Shown here one piece after another: positions 22,317-32,729 of a stretch of DNA of 64,000 nucleotides. Source of the stretch: Endomicrobium sp. (lineage in GTDB: Bacteria; Elusimicrobiota; Endomicrobiia; Endomicrobiales; Endomicrobiaceae). The translations under genes and the position numbers were made by a program. The stretch spans positions 60,920 to 124,919 of the forward strand of contig JAISQW010000005.1 of assembly GCA_031273925.1 (NCBI GenBank). The letters run 5' to 3'. The notes below the pieces were generated by a model. That model ran no database searches. It saw only the letters and a program-made list of their open reading frames with translations, and had not been told where the DNA came from. Each line of letters begins with the position of its first letter. Within the stretch, counting starts at the first letter, position 1.

Positions 22317-23978
22317 ATTAGGACACGATATCCCAAGTAATTTTAATCCATTTTGAATTATTATAATGACACTTTCTACGAGTTTTAACCTTGCTGATGT
22401 AAGATCTAAATTGTCACTTAAAACCTGACATTTTTCATAGAATGTATGATATTTGTCTGCAAGTTCAACTAAATATGTAGCAAGATAGTGAGGACTCATA
22501 GTTTTTTCTGATAAACTAAGTATATTACAAAATTCTGTAAGATGTTTGATTAATTTTTTTTCTTCATTAGTATTAAGTAAATTAAAATTTATATTTTTAA
22601 TATTTGTAGTAATATTTTTTTTGTTTTTGCATTTTTTTATAATAGAATTACACCTTGCATTAACATATTGAATGTAAAAAACAGGATTTTTAATAGATTG
22701 TTTTTTTGCAAGATCTACATTAAACTCTAGTTGTGAGTTGGCTGTATTTAGTAAAAACAAAAATCTACACGTATCTTTTCCTACTTCATCTAAAATTGAT
22801 TTTAAAGTTATAAATTCTCCAGTACGAGTTGACATTGCTACAGATACTCCTCCATCACGCACAACTGAAACAAATTGATAAATAATTATTTTTAATGCTT
22901 CTTGATTAAAACCCAACATTTGAATACAAGCTTTGATTCTTTTGATGTATCCATGATGATCCGCTCCCCAAAGATTTATAAGTTTTGTAAATTTTCTTTC
23001 AAATTTATTTTTATGATATGCTATATCTGATGCAAAATATGTATATCTACCGTTACTTCTTCTTATTACTCTATCTTTATCATCACCAAATTTTGAGGAT
23101 GCAAGCCATAATGCACCATTTTTTATATAAGCATAATTTTTTGAAATAAGATATTCACATATCTTATCAACTTCAGTTTTTCCATTTATATCTTTGTTTA
23201 TAGCTAATTTTGTTTCAAAAAACCAATTATCAAATTTTACATCAAGACTCTTTAAATCATTTTTTATCATTTTTAGAATTTCTTTTACTGTTTCTTTTTG
23301 AAAATCAATTTCAGTTATATTTTTATATTTTTCAATTAGACGTTTCGCAATATCTACTATATAATTACCTTTATATTCATTTTTAGAAAAGTTCAATTTA
23401 TCATTTATAACAAGTTGTTTATAACAATTTTTAGTAGATTCTGCTAAATTTAATATTTGATTACCAACATTATTTAAGTAATATTCTTTCGTTACATTGT
23501 GACCTAAATAACTTAATATTCTTGATAAAGAATCACCTATTACCGCGCCACGTCCATGACCTATATGTAAAGGGCCTGTTGGATTTGCTGAAACAAATTC
23601 AAAAATAATTTTTTCATTATGTTTTTTATATAATTTTCCATATTTATTTTTTTCCTTTAATATTTTAAAAATTTCTTTGTAAAATATTTCTTTTTTAATA
23701 TGTAAATTAATAAAACCAGGTGGTAAAACTTCAGCTTTTTCTATAAAATTAGGATTTTTTTTGATTATATCATTACTTATTTTTTTTGCAACAATTATAT
23801 AATCTTCACCATTTTTTTTTGCGATAAGCATCGCAATATTAGTCGCAAAATCAGCATCAATATTTTTTGGAGGTATTTTTATACTTAATTTTGATTCATC
23901 GACTAAACCATAACTTTCTAAATATTTTTTAATTATCTTATTTAATTTATTAACTATATTTTGCTTCATCATTACCAT
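22308..23978 (-). CDS. argS: arginyl-tRNA synthetase
   Basis: Class Ia synthetase for arginine. The product is 556 residues. The HIGH motif is in SANPTGPLHIGHGRG; the KMSKS site is replaced by the STRTGEF form seen in many ArgRS; WGADHHGYI and the C-terminal DALR anticodon domain are present. ATG starts at 23978 and two more in-frame ATGs lie three and four codons on; the last (MKQNIVNKL) looks most natural. It overlaps the end of the nitroreductase gene by up to 7 bp, implying coupling. Confidence 0.96.
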   Translation of the reverse strand: MVMMKQNIVNKLNKIIKKYLESYGLVDESKLSIKIPPKNIDADFATNIAMLIAKKNGEDYIIVAKKISNDIIKKNPNFIEKAEVLPPGFINLHIKKEIFYKEIFKILKEKNKYGKLYKKHNEKIIFEFVSANPTGPLHIGHGRGAVIGDSLSRILSYLGHNVTKEYYLNNVGNQILNLAESTKNCYKQLVINDKLNFSKNEYKGNYIVDIAKRLIEKYKNITEIDFQKETVKEILKMIKNDLKSLDVKFDNWFFETKLAINKDINGKTEVDKICEYLISKNYAYIKNGALWLASSKFGDDKDRVIRRSNGRYTYFASDIAYHKNKFERKFTKLINLWGADHHGYIKRIKACIQMLGFNQEALKIIIYQFVSVVRDGGVSVAMSTRTGEFITLKSILDEVGKDTCRFLFLLNTANSQLEFNVDLAKKQSIKNPVFYIQYVNARCNSIIKKCKNKKNITTNIKNINFNLLNTNEEKKLIKHLTEFCNILSLSEKTMSPHYLATYLVELADKYHTFYEKCQVLSDNLDLTSARLKLVESVIIIIQNGLKLLGISCPNKM

Positions 23979-24481
23979 TTCTCATAGTGAATTTTTGATA
24001 TGTCCCAAGTACTATCACTTTTTATAACATTATTATCATCAATTGGTCTACCTATAACAACAAGTGAAAAAGCTTTTATGTTTTCAGGTAAATTAAAAAG
24101 TTTTTCTATTGCAATTGATCTTTTTTTGTTTGAATAAATTCCACACCAAACTGATCCATAATTTTTTGCAGTAGCTGCAAGAAGAATATTTTGTGTTGCA
24201 GCTGCACAATCTTGTGGAAGATAACCTTCATAAGCTTTATTTTGATCTCCAACAACTAAAATAGCTAGAGGAGCTTTTAAAATCATCTGGGCTGATTGAT
24301 GTATTGTTGCAATTTTTTTGTGAATTTTATTATTAGTAATAACAATAAAAGAATAACATCTTGAGTTTCGTGCTGTAGGGGCAGACATAGCAGCATGTAA
24401 AATATAGTTTAAGTCTTCGCTCTCAACACATTCGTTAGAGTAATTACGAATACTCCTTCTTTTGAATATGATATCATCCAT
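23972..24481 (-). CDS. nitroreductase-family FMN oxidoreductase
   Basis: Flavoprotein of the nitroreductase fold, 169 residues, probably dimeric. Landmarks are the opening RRSIRNYSNECV, the FMN contact SAPTARNSRCYSF, QDCAAATQNILLAA and VVIGRPID near the C-terminus. Substrate cannot be told from sequence; such proteins reduce quinones, nitro compounds or act in flavin recycling. It lies inside the gatC-corA-gatA-gatB-argS run, overlapping argS. Confidence 0.9.
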   Translation of the reverse strand: MDDIIFKRRSIRNYSNECVESEDLNYILHAAMSAPTARNSRCYSFIVITNNKIHKKIATIHQSAQMILKAPLAILVVGDQNKAYEGYLPQDCAAATQNILLAATAKNYGSVWCGIYSNKKRSIAIEKLFNLPENIKAFSLVVIGRPIDDNNVIKSDSTWDISKIHYEKW

Positions 24482-24542
24482 TTTTTTTACCCTCCCTAAA
24501 TATTAAAAAAGTAATACAACTTTAGACTTAAAACTATTTTTT

Positions 24543-26000
24543 TTATAGTTTTTTTAATCTATTTAATAAGATTTTATTAACGACCAAAGGGTTAGCTAAA
24601 CCTTTTGATTTTTTCATAACAAATCCAATAATTGCATCCATTGCTTTATTTTTGCCAGATATAAATTCTTTAACAGCATTATGATTTTTAATAATTGCTT
24701 CTTCACACATTTTGATAATTGTTAATTCATCAGAAATTTGTTGAATCTTTTTTCTTTTAATTATTATTTCTGGAGGTTGAGATCTTTTCCACATTTCTTC
24801 AAAAATTTCTTTGGCAATTATTCTTGTAATAGAACCTGAAACAATAAGAGACACCAGTTTTGCTAAATTTTTGCATGTAATTGGAGAATCTTCAATGGAA
24901 ATTTTGAAGGAATTAAGTTTTGCACTTAATTCTGTAGAAATCCAATTTGCTAAAGTTTTAGCTATAATTTTTGGATTTTTAACTGTTTTTAAAGCTTTTT
25001 CATAATAATCTGCTATTGTTTTTTTTGATATTAAATAAGTAGCTAAATGTTCTGATAAGTTATAATTTTTTATAAATCTTAATTTTATTCTTTTCGGAAG
25101 TTCAGGAATTTCTTTAACTAAATTTCTAATAAAAGAATTAGATAAATTTAAAGGTACTAAATCTGGTTCTGGAAAATATCTGTAATCTAAAGTATCTTCT
25201 TTAAAACGCATTGATTTTGTTACACATTCTTTTGCATCCCATAACATAGTTTCTTGTATAACTTTCCCATTAGATACAATTATTGTTTTTTGTCTTTTAA
25301 TTTCATATTCAATAGCATCTTTTATATTTGATAGTGAATTAATGTTTTTAATTTCAACTCTTGTACCAAGTTTTTTGTCTTCAACAGGGTGTACACTTAC
25401 ATTAATATCACAACGCATTTTACCTTCTTCCATACTACATTCTGAAACATTTAAATATTCAACAATACTTTTAATTTCTTTTAAAAATTCTATTACTTCT
25501 TCAGATGAATTAAAATCAGGTTCAGTTACTAGTTCCATTAATCCTATACTTGCTCTATTTAAATCAAGTAGAGAATAATTTAGTTTTTTATTATTTACTT
25601 CATGAATAAGTTTTCCTGCATCTTCTTCAAGATGTAATCTTTTCATATTTATTATTTTTTTTTGTTTATTACTTATAATAATTAATTTTCCATTAGAACA
25701 TATAGGTGGATCTAATTGTGTTATTTGGTAATTTTTTGGGATATCAGGATAAAAATATTGCTTTCTGGCAAAAATACATTGTTTATTTATAGTAAAATTT
25801 AAAGCTAAACCTGTTTTGACAATGGCTTCAACTGCTTTTTTATTTAACAATGGAATTGTTCCAGGTTGAGATGTGCAAATTACACATGTATTTGAATTTG
25901 GTTTTTCACCAAATTTTGTAGAACATTTACAAAATATTTTTGATTTTGTGTTAATTTGAATGTGTATTTCAAGTCCTAACGTTGCTTCAAGAATAGTCAT
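24543..26000 (-). CDS. gatB: Asp-tRNA(Asn)/Glu-tRNA(Gln) amidotransferase subunit B
   Basis: tRNA-binding kinase subunit of GatCAB, which converts mischarged Glu-tRNA(Gln) or Asp-tRNA(Asn). The product is 485 residues. It shows GLEIHIQ, the zinc-type cysteines in [11 protein letters not shown] and CVICTSQPG, the HLEEDAGKL loop, and a C-terminal YqeY-like tail domain. It overlaps gatA by 4 bp. The presence of gatCAB implies that at least one of GlnRS and AsnRS is replaced by transamidation in this organism. Confidence 0.96.
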   Translation of the reverse strand: MTILEATLGLEIHIQINTKSKIFCKCSTKFGEKPNSNTCVICTSQPGTIPLLNKKAVEAIVKTGLALNFTINKQCIFARKQYFYPDIPKNYQITQLDPPICSNGKLIIISNKQKKIINMKRLHLEEDAGKLIHEVNNKKLNYSLLDLNRASIGLMELVTEPDFNSSEEVIEFLKEIKSIVEYLNVSECSMEEGKMRCDINVSVHPVEDKKLGTRVEIKNINSLSNIKDAIEYEIKRQKTIIVSNGKVIQETMLWDAKECVTKSMRFKEDTLDYRYFPEPDLVPLNLSNSFIRNLVKEIPELPKRIKLRFIKNYNLSEHLATYLISKKTIADYYEKALKTVKNPKIIAKTLANWISTELSAKLNSFKISIEDSPITCKNLAKLVSLIVSGSITRIIAKEIFEEMWKRSQPPEIIIKRKKIQQISDELTIIKMCEEAIIKNHNAVKEFISGKNKAMDAIIGFVMKKSKGLANPLVVNKILLNRLKKL

Positions 26001-27463
26001 ATTTTATCCTTTTTATGCAAAACAGGAGAAAGATATTTAGGAAAGATATTAATGTTAAAATTTGATATTTTTTCAAATGCATAAGCAATTTTAAAAAGTT
26101 TAGCATCAGAAAATCTAGGCCCCATAAAATGCATACCAATAGGCATTCCAAAATTTGAGAAACTATAAGGAATAGTAATCCCAGGAAGTCCAGCAAGATT
26201 TGCCATTATAAGAAAAATGTCACACTCATCAGAAAGAATTTCTCCGAATTTTACAGGCATTTGTAAAGTGGAAGGAGAAAATATAAAATCGCATTTTTTG
26301 TATACATCTTTTATTTGTTTTATCAACAAAGTTCTTACTTTTTGTGCTTTATGATAATATTTATAATAATTTTGTGATTTTAAAACATATGTACCAAATA
26401 ATATTCTTTTTTTAACTTCATAACCTAATGACTCGGCACGAGACTTTGCATATTCATCATTCAAATTTTTACAATTCAAAGATCTATATCCATAACGAAT
26501 ACCATCAAAAGTTGCGATATTTGCAGAAACTTCTGCACACATAATAATTTTATATAAAGCATTAATATACTTACAAGAAGGTATATCAATTTCAAATACC
26601 TCTGCTCCTTCCAATTTTAATTTTTTTATAGCATCATTGAAAACTTTTACTATATCATTATCTATTTTATAATCTAAAAGTTGTTTTGGAATACCAATTT
26701 TAAGATTTTTTAATATATATGGATTGTTTAAATTGTATGTATAATCTATCCACCCTTTTGGTTCGCAAACAGGATCATTATAATCTTTACCAGCTATGAT
26801 ACTTGTAAGTAAAGCAACATTCATTACTGTTTTTGAAAATACACCTATTTGATCAAACGAAGAAGCTAAAGCACATACTCCGTATCTACTTATTAAACCA
26901 TATGAAGGTTTATACCCAACAACACCACAAAAACTAGCTGGTTGCCTTACTGATCCACCAGTATCTGAACCTAGGGCAAGAGGTACCATACCACTACCTA
27001 CAGCAGCAGCACTACCACCTGATGATCCACCAGGTATATATTCAATATTCCATGGATTCGTTGTTTTTTGATAGGCTGATGTTTCCGTTGATCCACCCAT
27101 GGCAAATTCATCCATGTTTGTTTCACCTATAAATATTGCACCAGCCATTTTTAATTTTTTTATTACAGTTGCATCATAAGGAGATATATAATGCTCAAGA
27201 TACTTTGAAGCAGCTGTCATATTATGATCTTTTATCATAATATTATCTTTTATAGCTATAGGTATACCAGAGAGTTGCTTGTTTTTCATATTAGATTTGT
27301 CAATTTGACTGGCTTTTATAAAAGAATCTTTTTCATTTAACCTAAGAAATGCCTTGATTTTTATGTCATTTTCTTTTATACAATTTAAACATTTTTTTAT
27401 TATATCTACACTTTTTATTTCACCAAGACAAATTTTTTTATTTAAATTTTTTATATTAATCAT
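25997..27463 (-). CDS. gatA: Asp-tRNA(Asn)/Glu-tRNA(Gln) amidotransferase subunit A
   Basis: Glutaminase subunit of GatCAB, an amidase-signature enzyme. The product is 488 residues. The Ser-cisSer-Lys triad is visible: Lys in IPIAIKDNI, Ser in [14 protein letters not shown] and the nucleophile in [16 protein letters not shown]. Full length. It is separated from gatC by corA, an unusual interruption, and overlaps gatB by 4 bp. Confidence 0.96.
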   Translation of the reverse strand: MINIKNLNKKICLGEIKSVDIIKKCLNCIKENDIKIKAFLRLNEKDSFIKASQIDKSNMKNKQLSGIPIAIKDNIMIKDHNMTAASKYLEHYISPYDATVIKKLKMAGAIFIGETNMDEFAMGGSTETSAYQKTTNPWNIEYIPGGSSGGSAAAVGSGMVPLALGSDTGGSVRQPASFCGVVGYKPSYGLISRYGVCALASSFDQIGVFSKTVMNVALLTSIIAGKDYNDPVCEPKGWIDYTYNLNNPYILKNLKIGIPKQLLDYKIDNDIVKVFNDAIKKLKLEGAEVFEIDIPSCKYINALYKIIMCAEVSANIATFDGIRYGYRSLNCKNLNDEYAKSRAESLGYEVKKRILFGTYVLKSQNYYKYYHKAQKVRTLLIKQIKDVYKKCDFIFSPSTLQMPVKFGEILSDECDIFLIMANLAGLPGITIPYSFSNFGMPIGMHFMGPRFSDAKLFKIAYAFEKISNFNINIFPKYLSPVLHKKDKI

Positions 27464-27475
27464 AGATTATAAAAA

Positions 27476-28468
27476 TTAAAACCACTTTTTCTTTTTAAAA
27501 TATATAAGCATTGCTAATATACTTATAAACATTATACTTATTGCAAAAAACCATGATCCCTTATGTCCAAAAATTGTATATTCAGGAAATGCTACATTCA
27601 TCCCATAGTATCCAGATACAATAAGTACTGGCATTAAAATTGTTGCTATTACAGTTAGAAATTTCATAACTTCTGTTAATTTAACTGTAACACTTGACAT
27701 ATATACTTCGATCAAACTTACAATTGTTTGACTTCGCATGATTATTGCTTGATTCATTCTTACACATTGCGTGTGAATATCACGAAAATATACTAAATAT
27801 TCTGTTGCAATAAGTCCATTATTTGCCCTTGTAAAATAGACATATGCTGCTTGTTGTGATTCTGCTATTTTTCTCATTGCAAAAACAACCTTTTTAGTAT
27901 AAAGTATTTCTTCCATATTTTCCGTTTCTGGATTTTTTAGAACATTATTTTCTAAATGTTCCATTTTATCATCAATCTTTTCTAAAGTAAATTCGTAACT
28001 AGAAACAGTTTTATTAAATATGTTATATAATATGTTTTCAAGGCTTTTCATTTCAATTTGTGGTTTTGTTTTTGCTTTTTCAAAAAGCGTTTCTAAAAAA
28101 AATAATTCTTCAGTATGAGTTGTAATTATAAATTTTTTACCAACAAAAAAATTTAATTCATAAATACTATCTTCAAATTCTTGGAAATAATTTGGTTTTA
28201 ACTGTATACCATGTACTGCACCAAAAATATAATCTTCAAATTCTTCTACTTTAGGGTAATATTGAGAAAAAAGACAATCTTCAATTGACATCTTATGAAA
28301 TTTAAAGGATTCTGAAAGTAAAACAATTTCATTATGTAATAACTCATGATTTTCTAATTGAATATCAACCCATATAATGCTAGGTTTTTTTTTGTAATCC
28401 TCAGATATTTTCAATGCGTCATAATTAGTAATGATTATGCCATTAATGAAATAAATTGCTTTTATCAT
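27476..28468 (-). CDS. corA: CorA-type magnesium transporter
   Basis: Pentameric inner-membrane magnesium channel. The product is 330 residues: a soluble N-terminal domain, a long helix, and two C-terminal transmembrane helices with the diagnostic GMN loop (SGYYGMNVAFPE) between them, ending in a lysine-rich tail. It overlaps gatC by 4 bp and lies 12 bp before gatA, so it seems translated with the amidotransferase genes. A functional link is not known. Confidence 0.94.
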   Translation of the reverse strand: MIKAIYFINGIIITNYDALKISEDYKKKPSIIWVDIQLENHELLHNEIVLLSESFKFHKMSIEDCLFSQYYPKVEEFEDYIFGAVHGIQLKPNYFQEFEDSIYELNFFVGKKFIITTHTEELFFLETLFEKAKTKPQIEMKSLENILYNIFNKTVSSYEFTLEKIDDKMEHLENNVLKNPETENMEEILYTKKVVFAMRKIAESQQAAYVYFTRANNGLIATEYLVYFRDIHTQCVRMNQAIIMRSQTIVSLIEVYMSSVTVKLTEVMKFLTVIATILMPVLIVSGYYGMNVAFPEYTIFGHKGSWFFAISIMFISILAMLIYFKKKKWF

Positions 28469-28764
28469 TTTACATTTATTACCTTGTGTATTTTATAAAA
28501 GTTTTTTTCTTTTGCAGGTGCACTATTTAACATTTGATTCACAATTTTCCTTGAACAAGGTTTTACAATATCTTCTCTCCATACATTTCTAAGATCTGTT
28601 AGATGTGTTGTAGGTTCTAAACCACTTACATCAATTTTTTCTAAAATTTCAGTTAAGCTTTCCATTTTATTTAAATCTAAAAGATACGAGACTTTTTCTT
28701 TTTCGTTAATATATATTTTTGCAAGATCAGCAATGATATTGAGTTCTTTTTCTTTGATAAACAT
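28465..28764 (-). CDS. gatC: Asp-tRNA(Asn)/Glu-tRNA(Gln) amidotransferase subunit C
   Basis: Small belt-like subunit that stabilises the GatA-GatB complex. The product is 99 residues. The pattern IADLAKIYINEKE, then LNKMESLTEILEKIDV, GLEPTTH and LRNVWREDIV is typical, and the C-terminal KEKNFYKIHKVI matches the family end. It is first of the gatC-corA-gatA-gatB-nitroreductase-argS run. Confidence 0.94.
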   Translation of the reverse strand: MFIKEKELNIIADLAKIYINEKEKVSYLLDLNKMESLTEILEKIDVSGLEPTTHLTDLRNVWREDIVKPCSRKIVNQMLNSAPAKEKNFYKIHKVINVK

Positions 28765-28845
28765 TCTTTTTATTTACTCCTTTCAAATTATCATTAATTT
28801 TGTTATATAAATATCTAAAAAAAAATTACATTCAATATATTTGCC

Positions 28846-29427
28846 TTAAAGGTGTAATTTTTTTAAGAAATAAAAAAATTTCGTATTTTTCGTTTTAAAA
28901 AAACAATTATTTGATACATTTATAATTTTTTCATTTATTTTTTGATATCCGTATTTATTTAATATTAAATTTATCAAGTTTGTAGTTGATTTTCCTTTTA
29001 CAATTGGGAATCTATATACTTTTTTTGCATATTCTTTACCAACTATTTTTGATAGTTGGTAATCACTACCCTTTACTAAAATATCTGGACGTAATTCTTT
29101 TAAAATTTTATTTGGATTTTTTTCATTAAAAATAACTACATAATCTATGTATTTCAAAGAAAGAAGCAATTTTGCTCTATCTTTGTCACTAACTATAGGT
29201 CTTTTTGATCCTTTAATATAACTCACAGATTTATCAGAGTTTATAGCTACTATCAAAATATCTCCCATATCTTTTGCTTTTTTAAAAAGATCTATGTGTC
29301 CCAAATGAAGTAACTCGAAACATCCATTTGTAAAAACAATTTTTTTTTTTTTACTTTTTAATATTTTCATTTCTAGTCTTAATTCACTTCTTGTTAAAAT
29401 TCTTCCATGATTTTTTGATTTTTTCAT
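28846..29427 (-). CDS. rfaE2: ADP-heptose synthesis nucleotidyltransferase (RfaE domain II / HldC-type)
   Basis: Transfers AMP to heptose 1-phosphate, making ADP-heptose for LPS core. The product is 193 residues. The cytidylyltransferase-type motif TNGCFELLHLGH is followed by INSDKSVSYIKG, RPIVSDKDRAKLL, LVKGSDYQ and VKGKSTTNLI, as in the second domain of HldE. No kinase domain is fused. The last 30 residues are an extra basic tail not usual in the family, possibly from loss of the original stop. Downstream of gcvPB in the same direction; implies a Gram-negative-type envelope. Confidence 0.9.
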   Translation of the reverse strand: MKKSKNHGRILTRSELRLEMKILKSKKKKIVFTNGCFELLHLGHIDLFKKAKDMGDILIVAINSDKSVSYIKGSKRPIVSDKDRAKLLLSLKYIDYVVIFNEKNPNKILKELRPDILVKGSDYQLSKIVGKEYAKKVYRFPIVKGKSTTNLINLILNKYGYQKINEKIINVSNNCFFKTKNTKFFYFLKKLHL

Positions 29428-29474
29428 AAACGTTTTAAAAGTTTAATTATTTAAATGAAAACAGCAAAACAAAT

Positions 29475-30914
29475 TTACCATTTTAAAACTGGTTTTCTTG
29501 CTGCTTCAATTTCATTTAATCTTTTCAAAGGTGTGTTAACTGGAGCTTCCTTTATTTTATGAGGTTTTTTAGACATTTCTTCAAAAAGGATATTATTAAA
29601 TATATTGATAAATAAATCTAAAGTTTTTTTGGATTCTGTTTCTGTCGGTTCTATCATAACAGCTTCTTCAACAATAAGTGGAAAATATATAGTTGGAGAA
29701 TAATATCCATAATCCAAAAGCCTTTTCGCTATATCTACCGTTTTTATATTATTTTTTAGTAAACTTTTCAAAGAAAGGACAAATTCATGCATACATTTAT
29801 CACCTGCTGGTACAGTGATTTTATTTTTAAATTTTGAAAGCATATAATTTGCATTTAAAACAGCTTGTTCAGAAGCGTTTTTTAAACCTTTAGCGCCTAA
29901 CGATTTTATATATACATATGCTTTTAATATTATTGGGAAATTACCAAAAAATGCTTTTACTCTTCCTATGCTGTTATGTTTTTCATAATCTAAAACAAAT
30001 TTAGATTTTTTCTTTTTTATTCTTGGTACAGGCAAAAAAGGTTCTAAAAATGTTTTTACTCCAACAGGTCCTGATCCAGGCCCTCCACCACCATGTGGTG
30101 CAGAGAATGTTTTATGGAGATTTATATGCATGACGTCAAATCCCATATCGCCAGGTTTAACTATACCCATAATTGCATTAAGATTTGCGCCATCATAATA
30201 CAAAAGACTACCATTTTTATGTACTATTTTTGAAATTTCTAATATGTTTTTTTCAAATACTCCTAATGTATTTGGTACAGTAAGCATAATTCCTGCAACA
30301 TCAGGAGTTAAAATTTTTTTTAATTTTAGTATAGATATACTACCATCTGGATTTGATTTTAATGGAATGACATTAAAACCAGCCATAACTGCTGATGCAG
30401 AATTTGTACCATGAGCTGAATCTGGAACAATTATATGAATTCTTTTTTGACCTATTGATTTAAAATACTTTGCTATTACTAAAAGTCCTGTAAATTCACC
30501 ATGTGCACCTGCTGCTTGCTGTAGAGAAAAACAATTCATTCCTGAAATTTCGCATAAATCTCTTTCAAGATTATATATTATTTTCAAAATACCTTGCATA
30601 GTTTCTGTAGGTTGATAAGGATGTATTAAATTAAAAGCTCTATTTTTTGCAATTCGTTCATTTATCAAAGGGTTATGTTTCATCGTACATGATCCAAGAG
30701 GATAAAAACATGTACTTAAAGAATAATTTTTTCTTGAAAGATTCGTGAAATGTCTAAGCAAATCAATTTCAGAAATATTTGGTAATCCCAAATCTGATTT
30801 TCTTTTTAAGTTTTCTGGAATTTCAATATCTGTTTCTGTATCACAATTAAGTTTATATGCTGAATTACATTTTGATGACAATTCGTTCAATAATTTTTCC
30901 ACTAATATCTCCAA
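29475..30914 (-). CDS. gcvPB: glycine dehydrogenase (decarboxylating) subunit 2
   Basis: Pyridoxal-phosphate subunit of glycine cleavage P-protein, two-gene form. The product is 479 residues. The PLP lysine lies in NLHKTFSAPHGGGGPG; YPLGSCTMKHNP and IPTETESK-like IEPTETESKKTLD are typical. It follows gcvPA by about 75 bp. Intact, unlike its partner. Glycine cleavage would feed methylene-THF to MetF, FolD and purine synthesis. Confidence 0.96.
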   Translation of the reverse strand: MEILVEKLLNELSSKCNSAYKLNCDTETDIEIPENLKRKSDLGLPNISEIDLLRHFTNLSRKNYSLSTCFYPLGSCTMKHNPLINERIAKNRAFNLIHPYQPTETMQGILKIIYNLERDLCEISGMNCFSLQQAAGAHGEFTGLLVIAKYFKSIGQKRIHIIVPDSAHGTNSASAVMAGFNVIPLKSNPDGSISILKLKKILTPDVAGIMLTVPNTLGVFEKNILEISKIVHKNGSLLYYDGANLNAIMGIVKPGDMGFDVMHINLHKTFSAPHGGGGPGSGPVGVKTFLEPFLPVPRIKKKKSKFVLDYEKHNSIGRVKAFFGNFPIILKAYVYIKSLGAKGLKNASEQAVLNANYMLSKFKNKITVPAGDKCMHEFVLSLKSLLKNNIKTVDIAKRLLDYGYYSPTIYFPLIVEEAVMIEPTETESKKTLDLFINIFNNILFEEMSKKPHKIKEAPVNTPLKRLNEIEAARKPVLKW

Positions 30915-30990
30915 ATGAAAAAAGACAATAAAACCAATAATCTTAAACTATTTATATACATATATTTTAAAAAAACAACACTATTTTTCT

Positions 30991-32336
30991 TTATGCTTTA
31001 TCAAGAAGTTCAATTAATTTAGCAATTTCATTTTTTGTTCTTTGTTCAGTAACGCAAAAAAGAAGACAGTTTTCGAAATCATCTTTCATGAAAGATAAAT
31101 CCAATGGGCCCAGAATGTTATTTTCAATTAATATTTCATCTATCTTTTTTATATTTTTTTTCGTTTCTATTACGAATTCATTAAAAAAAAATTATCATGA
31201 AATTTAGATTTAAAACCGTTTAAAGTTTTTATTTTTTCAAATGCATACCTTGCTTTAGATACATTTATTTTGGCAAGATTTTTAAATTCAATATCCCCCC
31301 CCCACCCTGATAAAAAAACACATCCAGCTAATGCATTTAATGATGAATTTGTACATATATTTGAAGTTGCTTTGCCACCTTTTATATGTTGTTCTCTAGA
31401 TTGTAGTGTCAATACAAAACCTCTTTGATTATTTTTATCTATACTTTGACCTACAATTCTACCTGGCATTTTCCATTCTAATGTTTTTTTTACAGTCATA
31501 AATCCACATGTGTTTCCACCAACACTCATTGTAATACCTAAACTTTGTCCTTCTCCAACAGCTATATCAGCGTCATATTCACTAGGAGATTGAAAAATAG
31601 CAAGAGATATAGGATTTACAACCGCTATAAACATTGATTTTTTGTTTTTTAGTTTTGTTGCAAATGATAAAGTTTTCATGTCTTCTATAACACCAAAATA
31701 ATTTGGAGATTGTATTATAACAGCAATCGTATCATCATCAACAAACATATCAATAATACTTTTTTCAATGTTTCCCTTTTTTTTAGATATAGGTAAAAAT
31801 ATTATTTTGATTGAATAATTTTCGAAATATGTTTTTATTGTTTGTATATATTCTGGGTGTAAAGCAGAAGAAATTAATATTTTATTTTTTTTATTTACTC
31901 TTATAGCAAGCAAAATAGCCTCTGTTACTGCTGTTGCTCCATCATAAAGAGACGCATTCGCTGTATCCATACCTGTTAAAGCACAAATTAAACTTTGATA
32001 TTCAAAAATTGCTTGAAGAGTACCCTGACTTGCTTCTGCTTGATAAGGAGTATATGATGTCCAAAATTCTGATCTGCCTATAATTTCTCCTACTAGAGAT
32101 GGTATAAAATGGTCATAAATTCCTGCTCCTCTAAAAGAAGTTAATACTTTATTTGTTAAAGCAATATTTGAAAAGTAATTTAAAAGTTCCTGTTCAGTTT
32201 TTCCACCTGAAATATTTATTTTCTTTATTTTTAAAATTTTTTGGATAACTAAATCAAACAGTTCTTTTATATTTTTAATACCTATAGCTTTAAGCATATC
32301 ATGCTTATCTTTTTTATTTTGTAATGTAAAATCCAT
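30991..32336 (-). CDS. gcvPA: glycine dehydrogenase subunit 1, frameshifted at a T9 tract
   Basis: Partner of GcvPB. The main frame runs 388 residues from ATG 32336 and stops at 31170, just after a run of nine T on the coding strand (31183-31191). Adding one T would continue into a second open stretch to TAA at 30991 (NEFVIETKKN onward, with NNILGPLDLS and CVTEQRTK, a normal GcvPA C-terminus), restoring 448 residues, the family length. Conserved parts include SLYDGATAVTEA and GWGGDIEF, the latter written with a G9 run. Possible causes are transcriptional slippage, a recent knock-out or an assembly error. It lies between gcvH and gcvPB. Confidence 0.9.
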
Positions 32337-32354
32337 AAATATTTCTCTTACTTA

Positions 32355-32729
32355 TTAAATTAAACTTTTATAAATTTTTGCACTAAGCAAATCGTCAAAT
32401 TCATTTTTATCTGAAATTTCAATTATAAACAAATACCCCTTTTCATATGGTGATTGATTAATAATTTCAGGATTACTTACAATATAATCATTTATTTCTA
32501 CAATTTTTCCAGATAAAGGAGCATATATATCAAAAGCTGATTTTACTGATTCCATAGTAAGTATAACTTGACCTTTATTTATTTGAGTGCCTATTTCTGG
32601 CATTTCAACATGTACAATATCTGTCATTTCATGTTGTGCAAAATCTGTAACTCCAATTTTTGCATTATTTCCTTCAATTTTTATCCATTCATGTGTTTTT
32701 GTATAAACCAAATTATTTGGAACATTCAT
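32355..32729 (-). CDS. gcvH: glycine cleavage system H protein
   Basis: Lipoyl carrier shuttling the aminomethyl group between P, T and L proteins. The product is 124 residues. The lipoylated lysine is Lys63 in TMESVKSAFDIYAP; the opening VYTKTHEWIKIEG and IGVTDFAQHEMTDIVHVEMP are typical. It is first of the gcvH-gcvPA-gcvPB-rfaE2 run. gcvT, often upstream, is not present here. Confidence 0.97.
   Translation of the reverse strand: MNVPNNLVYTKTHEWIKIEGNNAKIGVTDFAQHEMTDIVHVEMPEIGTQINKGQVILTMESVKSAFDIYAPLSGKIVEINDYIVSNPEIINQSPYEKGYLFIIEISDKNEFDDLLSAKIYKSLI

Noticed and set aside
22308..23978. ArgRS lacking KMSKS as a damaged enzyme
   Set aside because: Many intact arginyl-tRNA synthetases lack the canonical KMSKS lysine; the rest of the protein is normal.
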